A stretch of DNA of 64,000 nucleotides from an uncultured Aquimarina sp. (GTDB lineage: Bacteria; Bacteroidota; Bacteroidia; Flavobacteriales; Flavobacteriaceae), in assembly GCF_947492405.1 (NCBI RefSeq), contig NZ_CANLMP010000002.1, forward strand, positions 62,001 through 126,000, read 5' to 3'. Shown one piece after another: positions 33,880 through 42,293 of the stretch (position 1 is the first letter of the stretch; the number at the start of each line of letters is the position of its first letter). A program made the position numbers and the translations under genes. The notes below the pieces were generated by a model. The model did no database searches and was not told where the DNA came from. It saw only the letters and a list, made by a program, of their open reading frames with translations.

Positions 33880-34680
33880 TTATGTCAATTCCTTGATAAG
33901 TATATAAATCCCCATCCCTAAAACAAACCAACCGAATCCTTTTTTTAGTTTTTCGCCTTCTATAAAATTAGACAGGTACATTCCTATAAAAATTCCGATA
34001 ATAGAAATTCCTGTAAATACTATTAGAAAACTCCAATCAATAGCTAAATTTCCTATATCTCCTAAAAATCCAATTAATGACTTAATTGCAATAATTAATA
34101 ATGATGTTGCAACTGCTTTTTTCATGGGTAATCTTGCGAATAAAACCAATGCCGGAATTATTAAAAACCCGCCTCCTGCTCCAACAATTCCGGTTAACGT
34201 TCCTACTACAATACCTTCTATTACAATCAATGGATAATTGTAGGATACTGTCTCTTCTTTTTCTGTTGTTTCTTTTCTATTTTTTATCATAGAAATAGAA
34301 GCCATTAACATGATGATTGCAAAAAATGCCATGATCCCAATATCTTTGGTAATGGTAAAATCAACTATGGAAAAAAGTTCGTTGGGTATTATAGGAACTA
34401 AAAATTTTCTCGTTAAATACACCGCAATAAAAGCAGGAATAGAAAATATAATGGCAGTTCTGAAGCTAATCAATCCTTTTCTTAGGTTGCTAACTGCTCC
34501 AACTAAGGCTGAAGATCCTACAACAAATAATGAATACGCGGTGGCAGTAACAGGATTGATATGCATTAGGTACACAAAAACAGGTACTGTAAGTATAGAG
34601 CCACCACCACCGATTAAACCTAATACAATCCCTATGGTCAATGCTCCAAAATATCCTAGAACTTCTGTTACTTCCATCAA
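33880..34680 (-). CDS. Sulfite exporter TauE/SafE family permease
   Basis: Membrane protein of 266 aa with about eight helices in two repeats, each opening with a glycine-rich turn (GLIGGGGSILTVPVFVYL and GIVGAGGGFLIIPALVL). Members export sulfite or organosulfonates. Placed after a persulfide dioxygenase that would yield sulfite, export of sulfite is the natural reading. Start is either of two adjacent ATGs. Confidence 0.88.
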   Translation of the reverse strand: MMEVTEVLGYFGALTIGIVLGLIGGGGSILTVPVFVYLMHINPVTATAYSLFVVGSSALVGAVSNLRKGLISFRTAIIFSIPAFIAVYLTRKFLVPIIPNELFSIVDFTITKDIGIMAFFAIIMLMASISMIKNRKETTEKEETVSYNYPLIVIEGIVVGTLTGIVGAGGGFLIIPALVLFARLPMKKAVATSLLIIAIKSLIGFLGDIGNLAIDWSFLIVFTGISIIGIFIGMYLSNFIEGEKLKKGFGWFVLGMGIYILIKELT

Positions 34681-34691
34681 TTATTTTTTGG

Positions 34692-34735
34692 TAAAAATAA
34701 TCTCAGGTTAGGGTGGTCACAGTAACATTGGTTAC
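34692..34735 (-). promoter_or_regulatory. GTAAC-type box and -7 element upstream of tauE
   Basis: GTAACATTGGTTAC at 34722-34735 and minus-strand TATTTTTA from 34699 to 34692, with the same box-to--7 distance as the sites at 33843 and 30394. Confidence 0.68.
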
Positions 34736-34800
34736 AGAGCTCTTAAAAATTAGAACGATTGTATAAAAAAATTATAATTTATTTTAGATTCCGGTGTGTT

Positions 34801-34988
34801 ATATTGAGCTTGTCGAAATGTAGGCTTGAATATATTTTCAATAGTAATTAAATATATTTCTTTAGTAATAATCAGCTATTGATTTTCAATTTCAGAATGT
34901 TACACTGACCCCTTCTCTTGAGGGAAGGTTGGGATGGGTGTTTCTTTAAAAACATCCTCCTCGATCCTCCTTCAAAGGAGGAAGCAGA
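34801..34988. repeat. Intergenic repeats in a gene-free stretch
   Basis: The 34681-35101 gap has no gene. Beyond the GTAAC box it holds ATTGAGCTTGTCGAAATG (34804-34821), a common flavobacterial-type repeat, and at 34908-34988 a degenerate pair of CCTTC/GAAGG arms (GACCCCTTCTCTTGAGGGAA... CTCCTTCAAAGGAGGAAG) related to the repeat at 19597. I see nothing else in it. Confidence 0.55.
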
Positions 34989-35101
34989 AACTACAGACAC
35001 AACGAATTTTAGCTTAAACACTGGATAAAATTTTATTGGATGACTCAGACTGACAACTATAATTCTTAACTAAGAGACATTGTCAAATTTATACCTCAGC
35101 T

Positions 35102-35734
35102 TCAAAGATTTATAATTTCAATACTATTGCGGTTTAGTTTTATCTTTCCTTCTACTTCTAATTTTTTAAGTAATCTGGATATCACCACCCGAGAAGTGTG
35201 TAAGTCATAGGCAATTTCCTGATGGGTATTATTCACTACATTTTCATTATTAACTTTGGTTTTATCCTTTAGATATTTCAGTAATCGTTCATCCATTTTT
35301 AGAAAAGCAATGCTATCAATGGTTTCAATAGCTTCCATAAGTCGTTTATGGTAACTTTCGAAAACAAAATTTCTCCACGATTTATACTTGGCGGTCCATT
35401 CTTCCATTTTTCCGACAGGAATCATAATCAATTTAGCATCCGTTTCTGCAATTGCTTTGATCTCACTTTTATGATGACCGATACAACACGACAATGTCAT
35501 CGCACAGGTATCTCCTCTTTCCAGAAAGTAAAGTAACAGTTCATCACCATCATGATCTTCTCTTAAAATTTTAATCGCCCCACTAATAATAAGCGGCATC
35601 GATTTGATATAACTTCCTGGTTTTATGAGTTCAATACCTTCAGAAACTTCCTTAAACATAGCAACGTTATTAATTTCTTCTAATAGCTCATTTTCAAAAA
35701 GATGCCCGTAACTATTCTTAAGTTCTTGAATCAT
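35102..35734 (-). CDS. Crp/Fnr family transcription regulator
   Basis: Regulator of 210 aa related to the one at 31168. The sensor domain contains two cysteines in DTCAMTLSCCIGHHKSE; the DNA-binding helix is DLHTSRVVISRLLKKLE. Val replaces the Glu normally found after Arg in SREVISR, so its base preference may differ. It is last in the usp-cls-patatin unit, 8 nt after the patatin gene. Confidence 0.9.
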   Translation of the reverse strand: MIQELKNSYGHLFENELLEEINNVAMFKEVSEGIELIKPGSYIKSMPLIISGAIKILREDHDGDELLLYFLERGDTCAMTLSCCIGHHKSEIKAIAETDAKLIMIPVGKMEEWTAKYKSWRNFVFESYHKRLMEAIETIDSIAFLKMDERLLKYLKDKTKVNNENVVNNTHQEIAYDLHTSRVVISRLLKKLEVEGKIKLNRNSIEIINL

Positions 35735-35742
35735 AATTCTTA

Positions 35743-36522
35743 TTACTGTTTTTGATTCTCAAAATATACTGCTAATTGTTGTTTTGCTTCCTGATATCCA
35801 ACATCGAATATTTTATCCAGATTACCACTGCTAAAAATTCCGTGATTTGCCAGTTCCCTTGGTTGAATGATAAGATCACAGTGCTTAAATTTTGTTTCAG
35901 AATTAGGCATCGCACGTAAGTAGTATGCTCGTTGCATCACATTATAGGAATGTTTAAAATCCGAAATTTTAGGCTTTTTTATAGGCGTAACATCGATCCC
36001 TATAATTATATCGCACTGTTTCTGTAAGGGCTCTATCGGAAAGTTATCTAAAATCCCTCCATCAGAATATAGCTGTCTGTTTATTTTTACCGGAGAAAAC
36101 ATTCCAGGAAAAGCAGCAGAAGCTAATATCGGTCTTATCAGTTCTCCTGTACTAAAAACCATAGTAGTCCCTTCTACCAGATCCGTAGCTGTTACAAACA
36201 ATTTTTTCTCCAGACTTTCGAAAGTGTTTTTAGGAAAGTAGGTTATCAGATCATCAAAAAACTTCTCTGAATCCAAAAACCCAGCTTTTTTTCTGGTAAA
36301 TCTATTTAGTTTAAACAATGGTGTTTTACTAAAAAACTTCTTGATTTCTTCTATAGCATAACCACCGGCGTATAAAGCGCCTACAATGGCTCCTGCACTT
36401 GTTCCAGAAACAAAATTGGGATGTATCCCTGCTTCTTCCAGTGCTTTTATAGCTCCTAAATGTGCTACTCCTTTAAATCCTCCTCCGGAGAGTACCAAAC
36501 CTATATTTTTTGATGCTTCCAT
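35743..36522 (-). CDS. Patatin-like phospholipase
   Basis: Cytoplasmic or membrane-associated 259-aa serine hydrolase with oxyanion loop GGGFKGVAHLGA, nucleophile S42 in GTSAG and catalytic Asp in YSDGGILDNFP: the complete Ser-Asp dyad of RssA/patatin enzymes. It probably releases fatty acids from phospholipids. It sits 13 nt after cls, which suggests joint membrane-lipid remodelling. Confidence 0.92.
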   Translation of the reverse strand: MEASKNIGLVLSGGGFKGVAHLGAIKALEEAGIHPNFVSGTSAGAIVGALYAGGYAIEEIKKFFSKTPLFKLNRFTRKKAGFLDSEKFFDDLITYFPKNTFESLEKKLFVTATDLVEGTTMVFSTGELIRPILASAAFPGMFSPVKINRQLYSDGGILDNFPIEPLQKQCDIIIGIDVTPIKKPKISDFKHSYNVMQRAYYLRAMPNSETKFKHCDLIIQPRELANHGIFSSGNLDKIFDVGYQEAKQQLAVYFENQKQ

Positions 36523-36535
36523 TACACTTGTTTTT

Positions 36536-37957
36536 CTACAAAACCGGACTAAAAATTTTAGCTACTCCTTCTTTTAGCTTTTCTATCCAAGGTCTCTTTA
36601 CAAAAGTAGCATAGTCTAACTGAATACTCTGTTCACAATCCCTTAAAAAATCATTTTTCAGTTCCATGGCAAACGCATCATCATATACCGCCACATTTAC
36701 TTCATAATTTTGCTCAAAACTTCTGATATCAAGATTAGCAGTACCTACAGAAGAAACTGTATCATCAGCAACAATCGTTTTGCTATGTACAAAACCATTA
36801 GAAAACAAATAAATTTTAACTCCAGCTTGTAATAATCTCTCAAAATAAGATCTTACACACCATCTTACAATACTATTATCTGATTTATCCGAAAGAAGTA
36901 GCCTGACTTCTACTCCACTTAATGCAGCTACTTTTAAAGCTTCCAGAATTGCTTCTCCAGGAATGATATATGGATTAGCGATATATACATAATCTTTTGC
37001 TTCGTTAATCAATGAAAAATATAATTGCATCGTAGCAGAAAAATCTTCATCCGGACCACTATGAACGGTTTGGGCAGTCATATTACCCACTTTTCTATAG
37101 GTTGTAAAATAAGATGGGCTTAAAATATCTTCGTGATTACTGATCAGATACCAATCCATTACAAAAATTGCCTGTAAACTATGTACAACAGGACCTTCTA
37201 ACTGTAAATGCATATCATGCCAGATTCCTAAATTAGGATCCCCTTTTACGTACTTATCAGAAACATTGATCCCACCGGTAAAAGCTATTTTATTATCTAT
37301 CACAATAATTTTACGATGATTTCTATAATTTATAGATGATAAAAATTTACCAAACTTAACCGGTAAAAAACTATAGATCTCCACTCCTGCTTTCTGAAGT
37401 TTTCGGATATACTTTTTGCTTAAGGATCTGCTACCGATTCCATCATAGAGAATACGGATCTGAACACCTTCTTTTACCTTTTGTTCAAAAAGTTCGAACA
37501 GCCCTTCTGCCAAATGGCCATCTTCAAAAATATAATACTGTAGATGAATAAAGTGTTCCGCTTTTTGTAAACTTTCGAATATTGCCTTAAATGTAGCATC
37601 ACCATTTTTTAGAAGCCTCAGCTGATTTCCTGCGCTAGGTGCAAAACTGCAGTTCATGGTAATGAGCTTGATTAACTTTTCATGTTCCTGATATTCCTCT
37701 TCTGTTACAGGTTCGTAATGACTTTCTGCTTTTTCTAAATAGGCAATAATTTCATCGGTTCTTTTTAACTGAAATAGTTTATTTTTTCTTCGGTTTCTTC
37801 CTAACAGCAAATAGAACAACATTCCGCCAACAGGAATTGTAAAAATAGCCAGCATCCAAGCCAAGGTTTTGGTGGGACGCATGCCATACAATATAAGTTT
37901 AATAACAATTACTATTCCTGCTAAAAAATACAGGATAAGAAAAGCAGCATACAGCAT
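36536..37957 (-). CDS. cls: Cardiolipin synthase
   Basis: Membrane enzyme of 473 aa joining two phosphatidylglycerols to cardiolipin. Two N-terminal helices (PLDc_N domain, about 1-60) precede two HKD phospholipase D motifs, HRKIIVIDNKIAFTGG near 215 and HSKTIVADDTVSSVGTAN near 395. It follows a usp gene by 23 nt and precedes patatin. Confidence 0.94.
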   Translation of the reverse strand: MLYAAFLILYFLAGIVIVIKLILYGMRPTKTLAWMLAIFTIPVGGMLFYLLLGRNRRKNKLFQLKRTDEIIAYLEKAESHYEPVTEEEYQEHEKLIKLITMNCSFAPSAGNQLRLLKNGDATFKAIFESLQKAEHFIHLQYYIFEDGHLAEGLFELFEQKVKEGVQIRILYDGIGSRSLSKKYIRKLQKAGVEIYSFLPVKFGKFLSSINYRNHRKIIVIDNKIAFTGGINVSDKYVKGDPNLGIWHDMHLQLEGPVVHSLQAIFVMDWYLISNHEDILSPSYFTTYRKVGNMTAQTVHSGPDEDFSATMQLYFSLINEAKDYVYIANPYIIPGEAILEALKVAALSGVEVRLLLSDKSDNSIVRWCVRSYFERLLQAGVKIYLFSNGFVHSKTIVADDTVSSVGTANLDIRSFEQNYEVNVAVYDDAFAMELKNDFLRDCEQSIQLDYATFVKRPWIEKLKEGVAKIFSPVL

Positions 37958-37980
37958 TTTATGACAAATTTTTTAAAGCA

Positions 37981-38817
37981 TCAATTATGCATAATCAGCA
38001 ACGGAACCCTGGTGCCATAACTTATCTTAGAAGTTTCTGAACCCTGAAAAAAGCGTTCCAAAAAGGTTTCCCTATGGATAAACATAGCGTTCATATCTAC
38101 ATTCATAATTTGTACAAAACTATCGATCGCTAATGGCGTAGGCACATTGGTAATAGAATGAAAGGTATGATTAATATCTTTAAAAAAGTCTTTTAAATGC
38201 TTTTTATCATCAAACTCAGCAACGGTAACCGTATCGTCTTCTTTTATTTTTAGGATTCTTAAAGATGCTTTATACTTGACTAATGTATCCATTAAGGGTT
38301 CAATGTTCTCCGTACTAAAGTAATCATTATAATCAATAGTATATTGTACGTTTTTTATATTTTCAAAAATATATCCTTGTGGGATCACTAGTACCGGACA
38401 ATCTACCTTACGTATTACATTAAGCGTATTACTACCAAAAACAACTTCTCTGGCACCTGTAGCCCCATTAGTGCCCATAACGATAAGATCAATATCTTTT
38501 GATTTTACTGCTTGTTTAATCGCATCAGTAAAAACATCATAATCCGTACTTGCATGAAAGGTATAATTTTCATGCTCAATTTCTTCTTTTAGCGCCTCTA
38601 TGAGTGTGCTCAGTTTTTCTTTGGATCCCTGTATAACCGATTGATGGATCGATGTATTGGCTGGTGCAGCCATGAGATCATCCATCATATAATTAGAAGC
38701 TTTCTGTACATTCAGTACGTGAAATGTGCAGAGTTCATTCTTAAAGAATTCCAGCGCATAATTAATCGCATTTCTTGCATTTTCTGAAAAGTCGGTAGGA
38801 AGCAGGATGTTTTTCAT
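37981..38817 (-). CDS. Universal stress protein, tandem UspA domains
   Basis: Protein of 278 aa from MKNILLPTDFSENARN. The nucleotide loop is MGTNGATGAREVVFGSNT. The frame extends seven codons upstream to 38838, but the predicted -7 element lies there, so the shorter start is right. It heads the usp-cls-patatin-crp unit and is the only usp of the window on the minus strand. Confidence 0.92.
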   Translation of the reverse strand: MKNILLPTDFSENARNAINYALEFFKNELCTFHVLNVQKASNYMMDDLMAAPANTSIHQSVIQGSKEKLSTLIEALKEEIEHENYTFHASTDYDVFTDAIKQAVKSKDIDLIVMGTNGATGAREVVFGSNTLNVIRKVDCPVLVIPQGYIFENIKNVQYTIDYNDYFSTENIEPLMDTLVKYKASLRILKIKEDDTVTVAEFDDKKHLKDFFKDINHTFHSITNVPTPLAIDSFVQIMNVDMNAMFIHRETFLERFFQGSETSKISYGTRVPLLIMHN

Positions 38818-38837
38818 GATCTGATGATTTAATACCA

Positions 38838-38880
38838 TAAAAATACTGTAGCTGCAGTGGAGGAACTATGATATTTGTCA
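38838..38880 (-). promoter_or_regulatory. FNR-type box and -7 element upstream of usp-cls-patatin-crp
   Basis: Plus-strand TGATATTTGTCA at 38869-38880 reads TGACAAATATCA toward the operon. Minus-strand TATTTTTA runs from 38845 to 38838, 35 nt from the box edge. This defines the usp start at 38817. Confidence 0.72.
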
Positions 38881-39207
38881 GCTTGGTTTTATAGATATGA
38901 TGAGAACCTTGGTTGATCCAAAGTAAGCTATTTTGTTCTTGTAACTCCTATTAAATAAAATACAAGTAAAATCGCTAATAATCTTAGAATATATTTTAAT
39001 CGTCGTTTTATTGAACTTTTTACTAGAAACCAGGGAATAAAACTTATCAAGTTCAAAAAACCGGTTCATTGTATAAGTTTACCAATTAACACTTAAATGA
39101 ACCATTGTTATTTGTTTAACATCCTTATCGTGAATACAAAAATAAAGGGAAAAAACAGCCTTTTAAATTTATTTTATTAACTTAGAAGCAACAAAAAATT
39201 ATGAATC

Positions 39208-39245
39208 ACCCCATATCCAGACAAACTCTAGATATGGGGTTATTT
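39208..39245 (+). terminator. Hairpin, possible terminator
   Basis: A perfect 10-bp inverted repeat ACCCCATATC (39208-39217) and GATATGGGGT (39231-39240) with a 13-nt loop, followed by TATTTGTTT. No clear gene precedes it, so it may mark the end of a decayed gene. Confidence 0.6.
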
Positions 39246-39271
39246 GTTTAAAATAATAAATTACTGATAAT

Positions 39272-39404
39272 ATGATTACAGAATATCCAAATTATCACCA
39301 AGAGAACGCATACAACAATAAAGGCTTTTTTTAAATACCCTGATTGCGATTATGAATGGGGAGAATCATTTGATGAAGCACAAATCAAAAATCTATATAA
39401 ATGA
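39272..39404 (+). pseudogene. Small frameshifted gene remnant
   Basis: A short frame from ATG 39272 stops after about 20 codons at a run of seven T (GGCTTTTTTTAAATA). In the next frame the sequence continues as a protein-like KYPDCDYEWGESFDEAQIK and ends in LYK at 39404. Losing or gaining one base at the T-run would join them. Family not recognised. Confidence 0.4.
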
Positions 39405-39424
39405 TTAATATTATGGAATAAATA

Positions 39425-40312
39425 ATGAAAATTAATAAGTTATATAATAGTATCGTTTTGTTATTTATCGTTCTAATTGGAACTTTTAGTTTTCTAGATG
39501 GTCTTAGTAGTTCTATTGATTTTATAACTTTTCCGATTGCTTTAGGTGGAACTTTAAGTATTGTTATTTTGGTTTTATTAGCTCAATATTATTTAAGAAG
39601 AAATAAGATTACATGGCAAGCAAATTCGGGGTCTCCAATGCGATTAAAAAAAATAGGTAAAAAGATTTATTTAACACTATTAGCTATTATTATTGGTTTG
39701 TGGATTCCTTTATTTTTAAAAAAAGTTAGTCCTTCTGATGTTTTCATTGATGATAGATTTGTAGAATCTACGGCTGATGGCCTTGTTAGAGGCTTTTTAT
39801 TTGATGATTTAAAAGCTAATCGAAATGATAAGATAAAGTTTTATTTCACAAGTAAGGATATTGATGATCCTGTCTTTATTGATCTCCATTTAAGTGATAA
39901 TAAAGAAATCTGTTTTTTCAGTATTCCTGGAGATGAATATTGTCCTTTTAGTGTTGTTATTGATGGGAATAAGAATTTTCAATTAAATCTTATGATTAAG
40001 GATACTGAAGGAAATGTTTTATTAGAGATTAATAAAAACAAAGCCATTATTAATAAAAAAAATCTATATACTATTTCATGTAATGATAGAGAATTTGAGG
40101 TGAAGGATAATAATAACAATTTAATTTGTCAATTTAGATACCTTGGTAATAATGAGTTTATATTTAGAGGTTTACTAAGTTTTAATGAGCGTTGGATTGT
40201 ATTTACTGATGATTATATGTATATAGCTAAAGATAGGACAGATTCCGAATTATATAGAAGTTTATCTGATAATTTACCTCGATTAGATGCTTCATTGGAC
40301 TGGTGTAGATAA
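39425..40312 (+). CDS. Hypothetical membrane protein
   Basis: Protein of 295 aa with three hydrophobic helices (about 9-26, 34-56, 78-98) and a C-terminal soluble domain of about 190 aa rich in Asp, Asn and Ile (DVFIDDRFVESTADGLVRGF...). Family not recognised. It is the first full gene of the cassette-like block that continues to 43.4 kb. Confidence 0.6.
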   Translation: MKINKLYNSIVLLFIVLIGTFSFLDGLSSSIDFITFPIALGGTLSIVILVLLAQYYLRRNKITWQANSGSPMRLKKIGKKIYLTLLAIIIGLWIPLFLKKVSPSDVFIDDRFVESTADGLVRGFLFDDLKANRNDKIKFYFTSKDIDDPVFIDLHLSDNKEICFFSIPGDEYCPFSVVIDGNKNFQLNLMIKDTEGNVLLEINKNKAIINKKNLYTISCNDREFEVKDNNNNLICQFRYLGNNEFIFRGLLSFNERWIVFTDDYMYIAKDRTDSELYRSLSDNLPRLDASLDWCR

Positions 40313-40367
40313 AGATAATCATTTAAAGAAAAATATTAAAAACAGAATATTAAAGTTTAATAAACCG

Positions 40368-40727
40368 ATGAAAAAACATATAGATTTTCTAAATGATATA
40401 TTAAATAATGAATTAGACAAATTGAAAGAAAGTCTATTTTCTAAAAAATTGCCTATTCAAATTTCAAAAGAGGAAAAAGAAAGATTAGAAAATTCTTCAA
40501 TGGAATTGGATCATTATCAAAGTCACGTTCTAGGTTGTAAATGGGAGAGTGAAAAATTATTTAAAGAACGAATCATTGAATACGCCAATAAAGCCAATGA
40601 TCAAGATTTTTCAAAAAGACTAGCAATTCAATTTATCAATATTACTTTATTGTTTAATCGCAGAGCTGAAGAAGAAATAAATTTGTATTGGAGTTCGAAT
40701 CCTAAAAAAATAGAAGTCGTAGATTAA
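40368..40727 (+). CDS. Hypothetical helical protein
   Basis: Soluble 119-aa protein from MKKHIDFLNDILN, mostly helical and charged, ending NPKKIEVVD. The frame opens earlier at 40287 but that part covers the end of the previous gene and a common spacer, so ATG 40368, inside the spacer's CCGATG, is preferred. Family not recognised. Confidence 0.58.
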   Translation: MKKHIDFLNDILNNELDKLKESLFSKKLPIQISKEEKERLENSSMELDHYQSHVLGCKWESEKLFKERIIEYANKANDQDFSKRLAIQFINITLLFNRRAEEEINLYWSSNPKKIEVVD

Positions 40728-40751
40728 AAGTTCAATAAATCGATAGTTAAG

Positions 40752-41156
40752 ATGAAGTACATTATATCCCTAATAATTCTGTGTTGGTATTCTAATTGTA
40801 AAGCGCAGGAAGTATTATTTAATGATGAAGAGCCAGATAATAGTGATTTAGTAATTATTTCCGAAACTATTAAGAGTGATTGGAATTTAATTACTTTTAC
40901 TCAAAAATTTGATAATGAAAAAGTTGAAGTTTTTGTTGATCAAAATTCAGTATATAAAGGATCGGTATCGACTGACCCTCGTTTCGGATCGGCCCGAGGA
41001 GTTATACTTGACCGAAAATGTGATTCAATATTAGTTGTTATTAATAATGAAAAAATTCAATTAAAAAATAGCAATGAGTATCGATTTATTTACATAATAA
41101 AAAATGACAAGAAGTATACCGTAGAATTTAGAAAAAAACCTTATGTTTTTTACTGA
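40752..41156 (+). CDS. Hypothetical secreted protein
   Basis: Protein of 134 aa with an N-terminal signal peptide (about 1-18, ending NCKAQ). The mature part has beta-rich segments (WNLITFTQKFDNEKVEVFVD, FGSARGVILDRKCDSILVVI). Family not recognised. A common spacer lies before it and another at 41233. Confidence 0.58.
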   Translation: MKYIISLIILCWYSNCKAQEVLFNDEEPDNSDLVIISETIKSDWNLITFTQKFDNEKVEVFVDQNSVYKGSVSTDPRFGSARGVILDRKCDSILVVINNEKIQLKNSNEYRFIYIIKNDKKYTVEFRKKPYVFY

Positions 41157-41248
41157 TCATTGGAATTTGAACCGAAAAATTTCTTTAAATGAAACCATCT
41201 TATATGATGAAAAGCTTAAATTATATAAATAGAAAAGTTCAATAAACA

Positions 41249-41545
41249 ATGGAAAATAATTATAACGATAATCGTCCAAAAGGGTCAGGTATTCTTGTTT
41301 TAATCTTTGGAATAGTGCTTTTATCTATTGGTTCTTATTACTTGATTTTAAGTAATCCTATTCCCGTAGATAAAGATTTTCTGTTAAAAGTTTTTTTGAT
41401 AGTAAATGGGATTCTTTTGATTATATGGGCAATAGAGAGACTGTATAACAGTAAAGGTGGTTGGTTTAGAGTTGGAAGAGATACTATTCAATTTTTAATA
41501 GCAGTAATATCTGCAATTATAGCAATAATGGCTTTAGTTAATTAA
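41249..41545 (+). CDS. Small three-helix membrane protein
   Basis: Protein of 98 aa with hydrophobic helices at about 13-31, 46-62 and 80-97 and a basic loop (ERLYNSKGGWFRVGRD). Its ATG overlaps the end of the spacer at 41233. The 92 nt before it contain only a short frame ending LKLYK that may be a gene remnant. Family not recognised. Confidence 0.55.
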   Translation: MENNYNDNRPKGSGILVLIFGIVLLSIGSYYLILSNPIPVDKDFLLKVFLIVNGILLIIWAIERLYNSKGGWFRVGRDTIQFLIAVISAIIAIMALVN

Positions 41546-41584
41546 AAAGCTTAATAAACCGATGGAATACAGATTATAAATGAA

Positions 41585-42037
41585 ATGAACCAATTGATAA
41601 TAAAATGGAATAGCTATAAGGTTAAGTTTCTTATTGAACTCAAATATTTACATTATACGTTGAGAGAAGTTCTAGGTTTAAAAACAATTGGTTATAATAA
41701 ATATAATAATCTAGTGCTTTTTAAATTGTTGAAGAAATATGAACTTCCCTTTTTTAGTATGCATGTAGCTACAACTAATCAAGATTTAAGAATCTCCAAT
41801 ATTGAAGAGATTCACGATTATGGCTTAAGACTTGAAAAAGAAGAGTATCTATCATTTATTACTAATATGCAAGATGGACAGGTAAGAATTGTAGTTGGGG
41901 AAAGCATGAGTAGCTTTATAAATGATTTTCAAAAATCAGAAATAGAAAATCTAGTACAAAAAAGATTTAGCAATGGAGAAATACTCGCCGGATTAGAAGA
42001 AGGAATGAAGCAAGTGTATTTTTACATATCAAATTAA
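41585..42037 (+). CDS. Hypothetical protein
   Basis: Soluble 150-aa protein beginning MNQLIIKWNSYKVKFLIELK, with no signal peptide. It contains GLRLEKEEYLSFITNMQDGQ and a final ILAGLEEGMKQVYFYI. Family not recognised. Spacers lie 16 nt before and 6 nt after. Confidence 0.55.
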   Translation: MNQLIIKWNSYKVKFLIELKYLHYTLREVLGLKTIGYNKYNNLVLFKLLKKYELPFFSMHVATTNQDLRISNIEEIHDYGLRLEKEEYLSFITNMQDGQVRIVVGESMSSFINDFQKSEIENLVQKRFSNGEILAGLEEGMKQVYFYISN

Positions 42038-42074
42038 TAATAGTAAAAGTTTAGTAAACCGATAAAATTATTAC

Positions 42075-42252
42075 GATGGAAGCTTTTAAGTATTTGCTAG
42101 TTTTTATAATTACATTGGCTTTAGTAGGTTATGGCATTTATGCTTTAATTAGAGGTCTGATTTCTAAAGATAAGAAGGCAATATTAGTAAGTTTACTATT
42201 TATCATTGCTCCATTAATATCTGCGTACTTTTATTTTTTAAGAACAGAATAG
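42075..42252 (+). CDS. Possible small two-helix membrane protein, frame uncertain
   Basis: The stretch from MEAFKYLLVFIITLA to ISAYFYFLRTE reads as a 58-aa protein with two hydrophobic helices. By my base count the length is one off a multiple of three, around the T-run near 42119-42122, so the gene may be frameshifted there or my count may be wrong. It lies between two common spacers, as a cassette gene would. Confidence 0.38.
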
Positions 42253-42293
42253 TTTAAAAATAAAATTCAATAAACCGATAAAATTATTTAGAT

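Noticed and set aside
35050-35090. TGACAACTATAA near the end of the 35102 regulator gene
   Set aside because: Lacks the TCA half-site and lies downstream of the gene, so it is not counted as a box.
38878-39069. 63-codon frame on the minus strand
   Set aside because: It overlaps the FNR-type box at 38869-38880 by only 3 nt but has low-complexity basic content, no family features and no promoter; the gap to the next gene holds a hairpin and a remnant.
41157-41232. Short frame ending LKLYK between two cassette-like genes
   Set aside because: Only about 28 codons, overlapping the previous gene end, with no features; at most a remnant.
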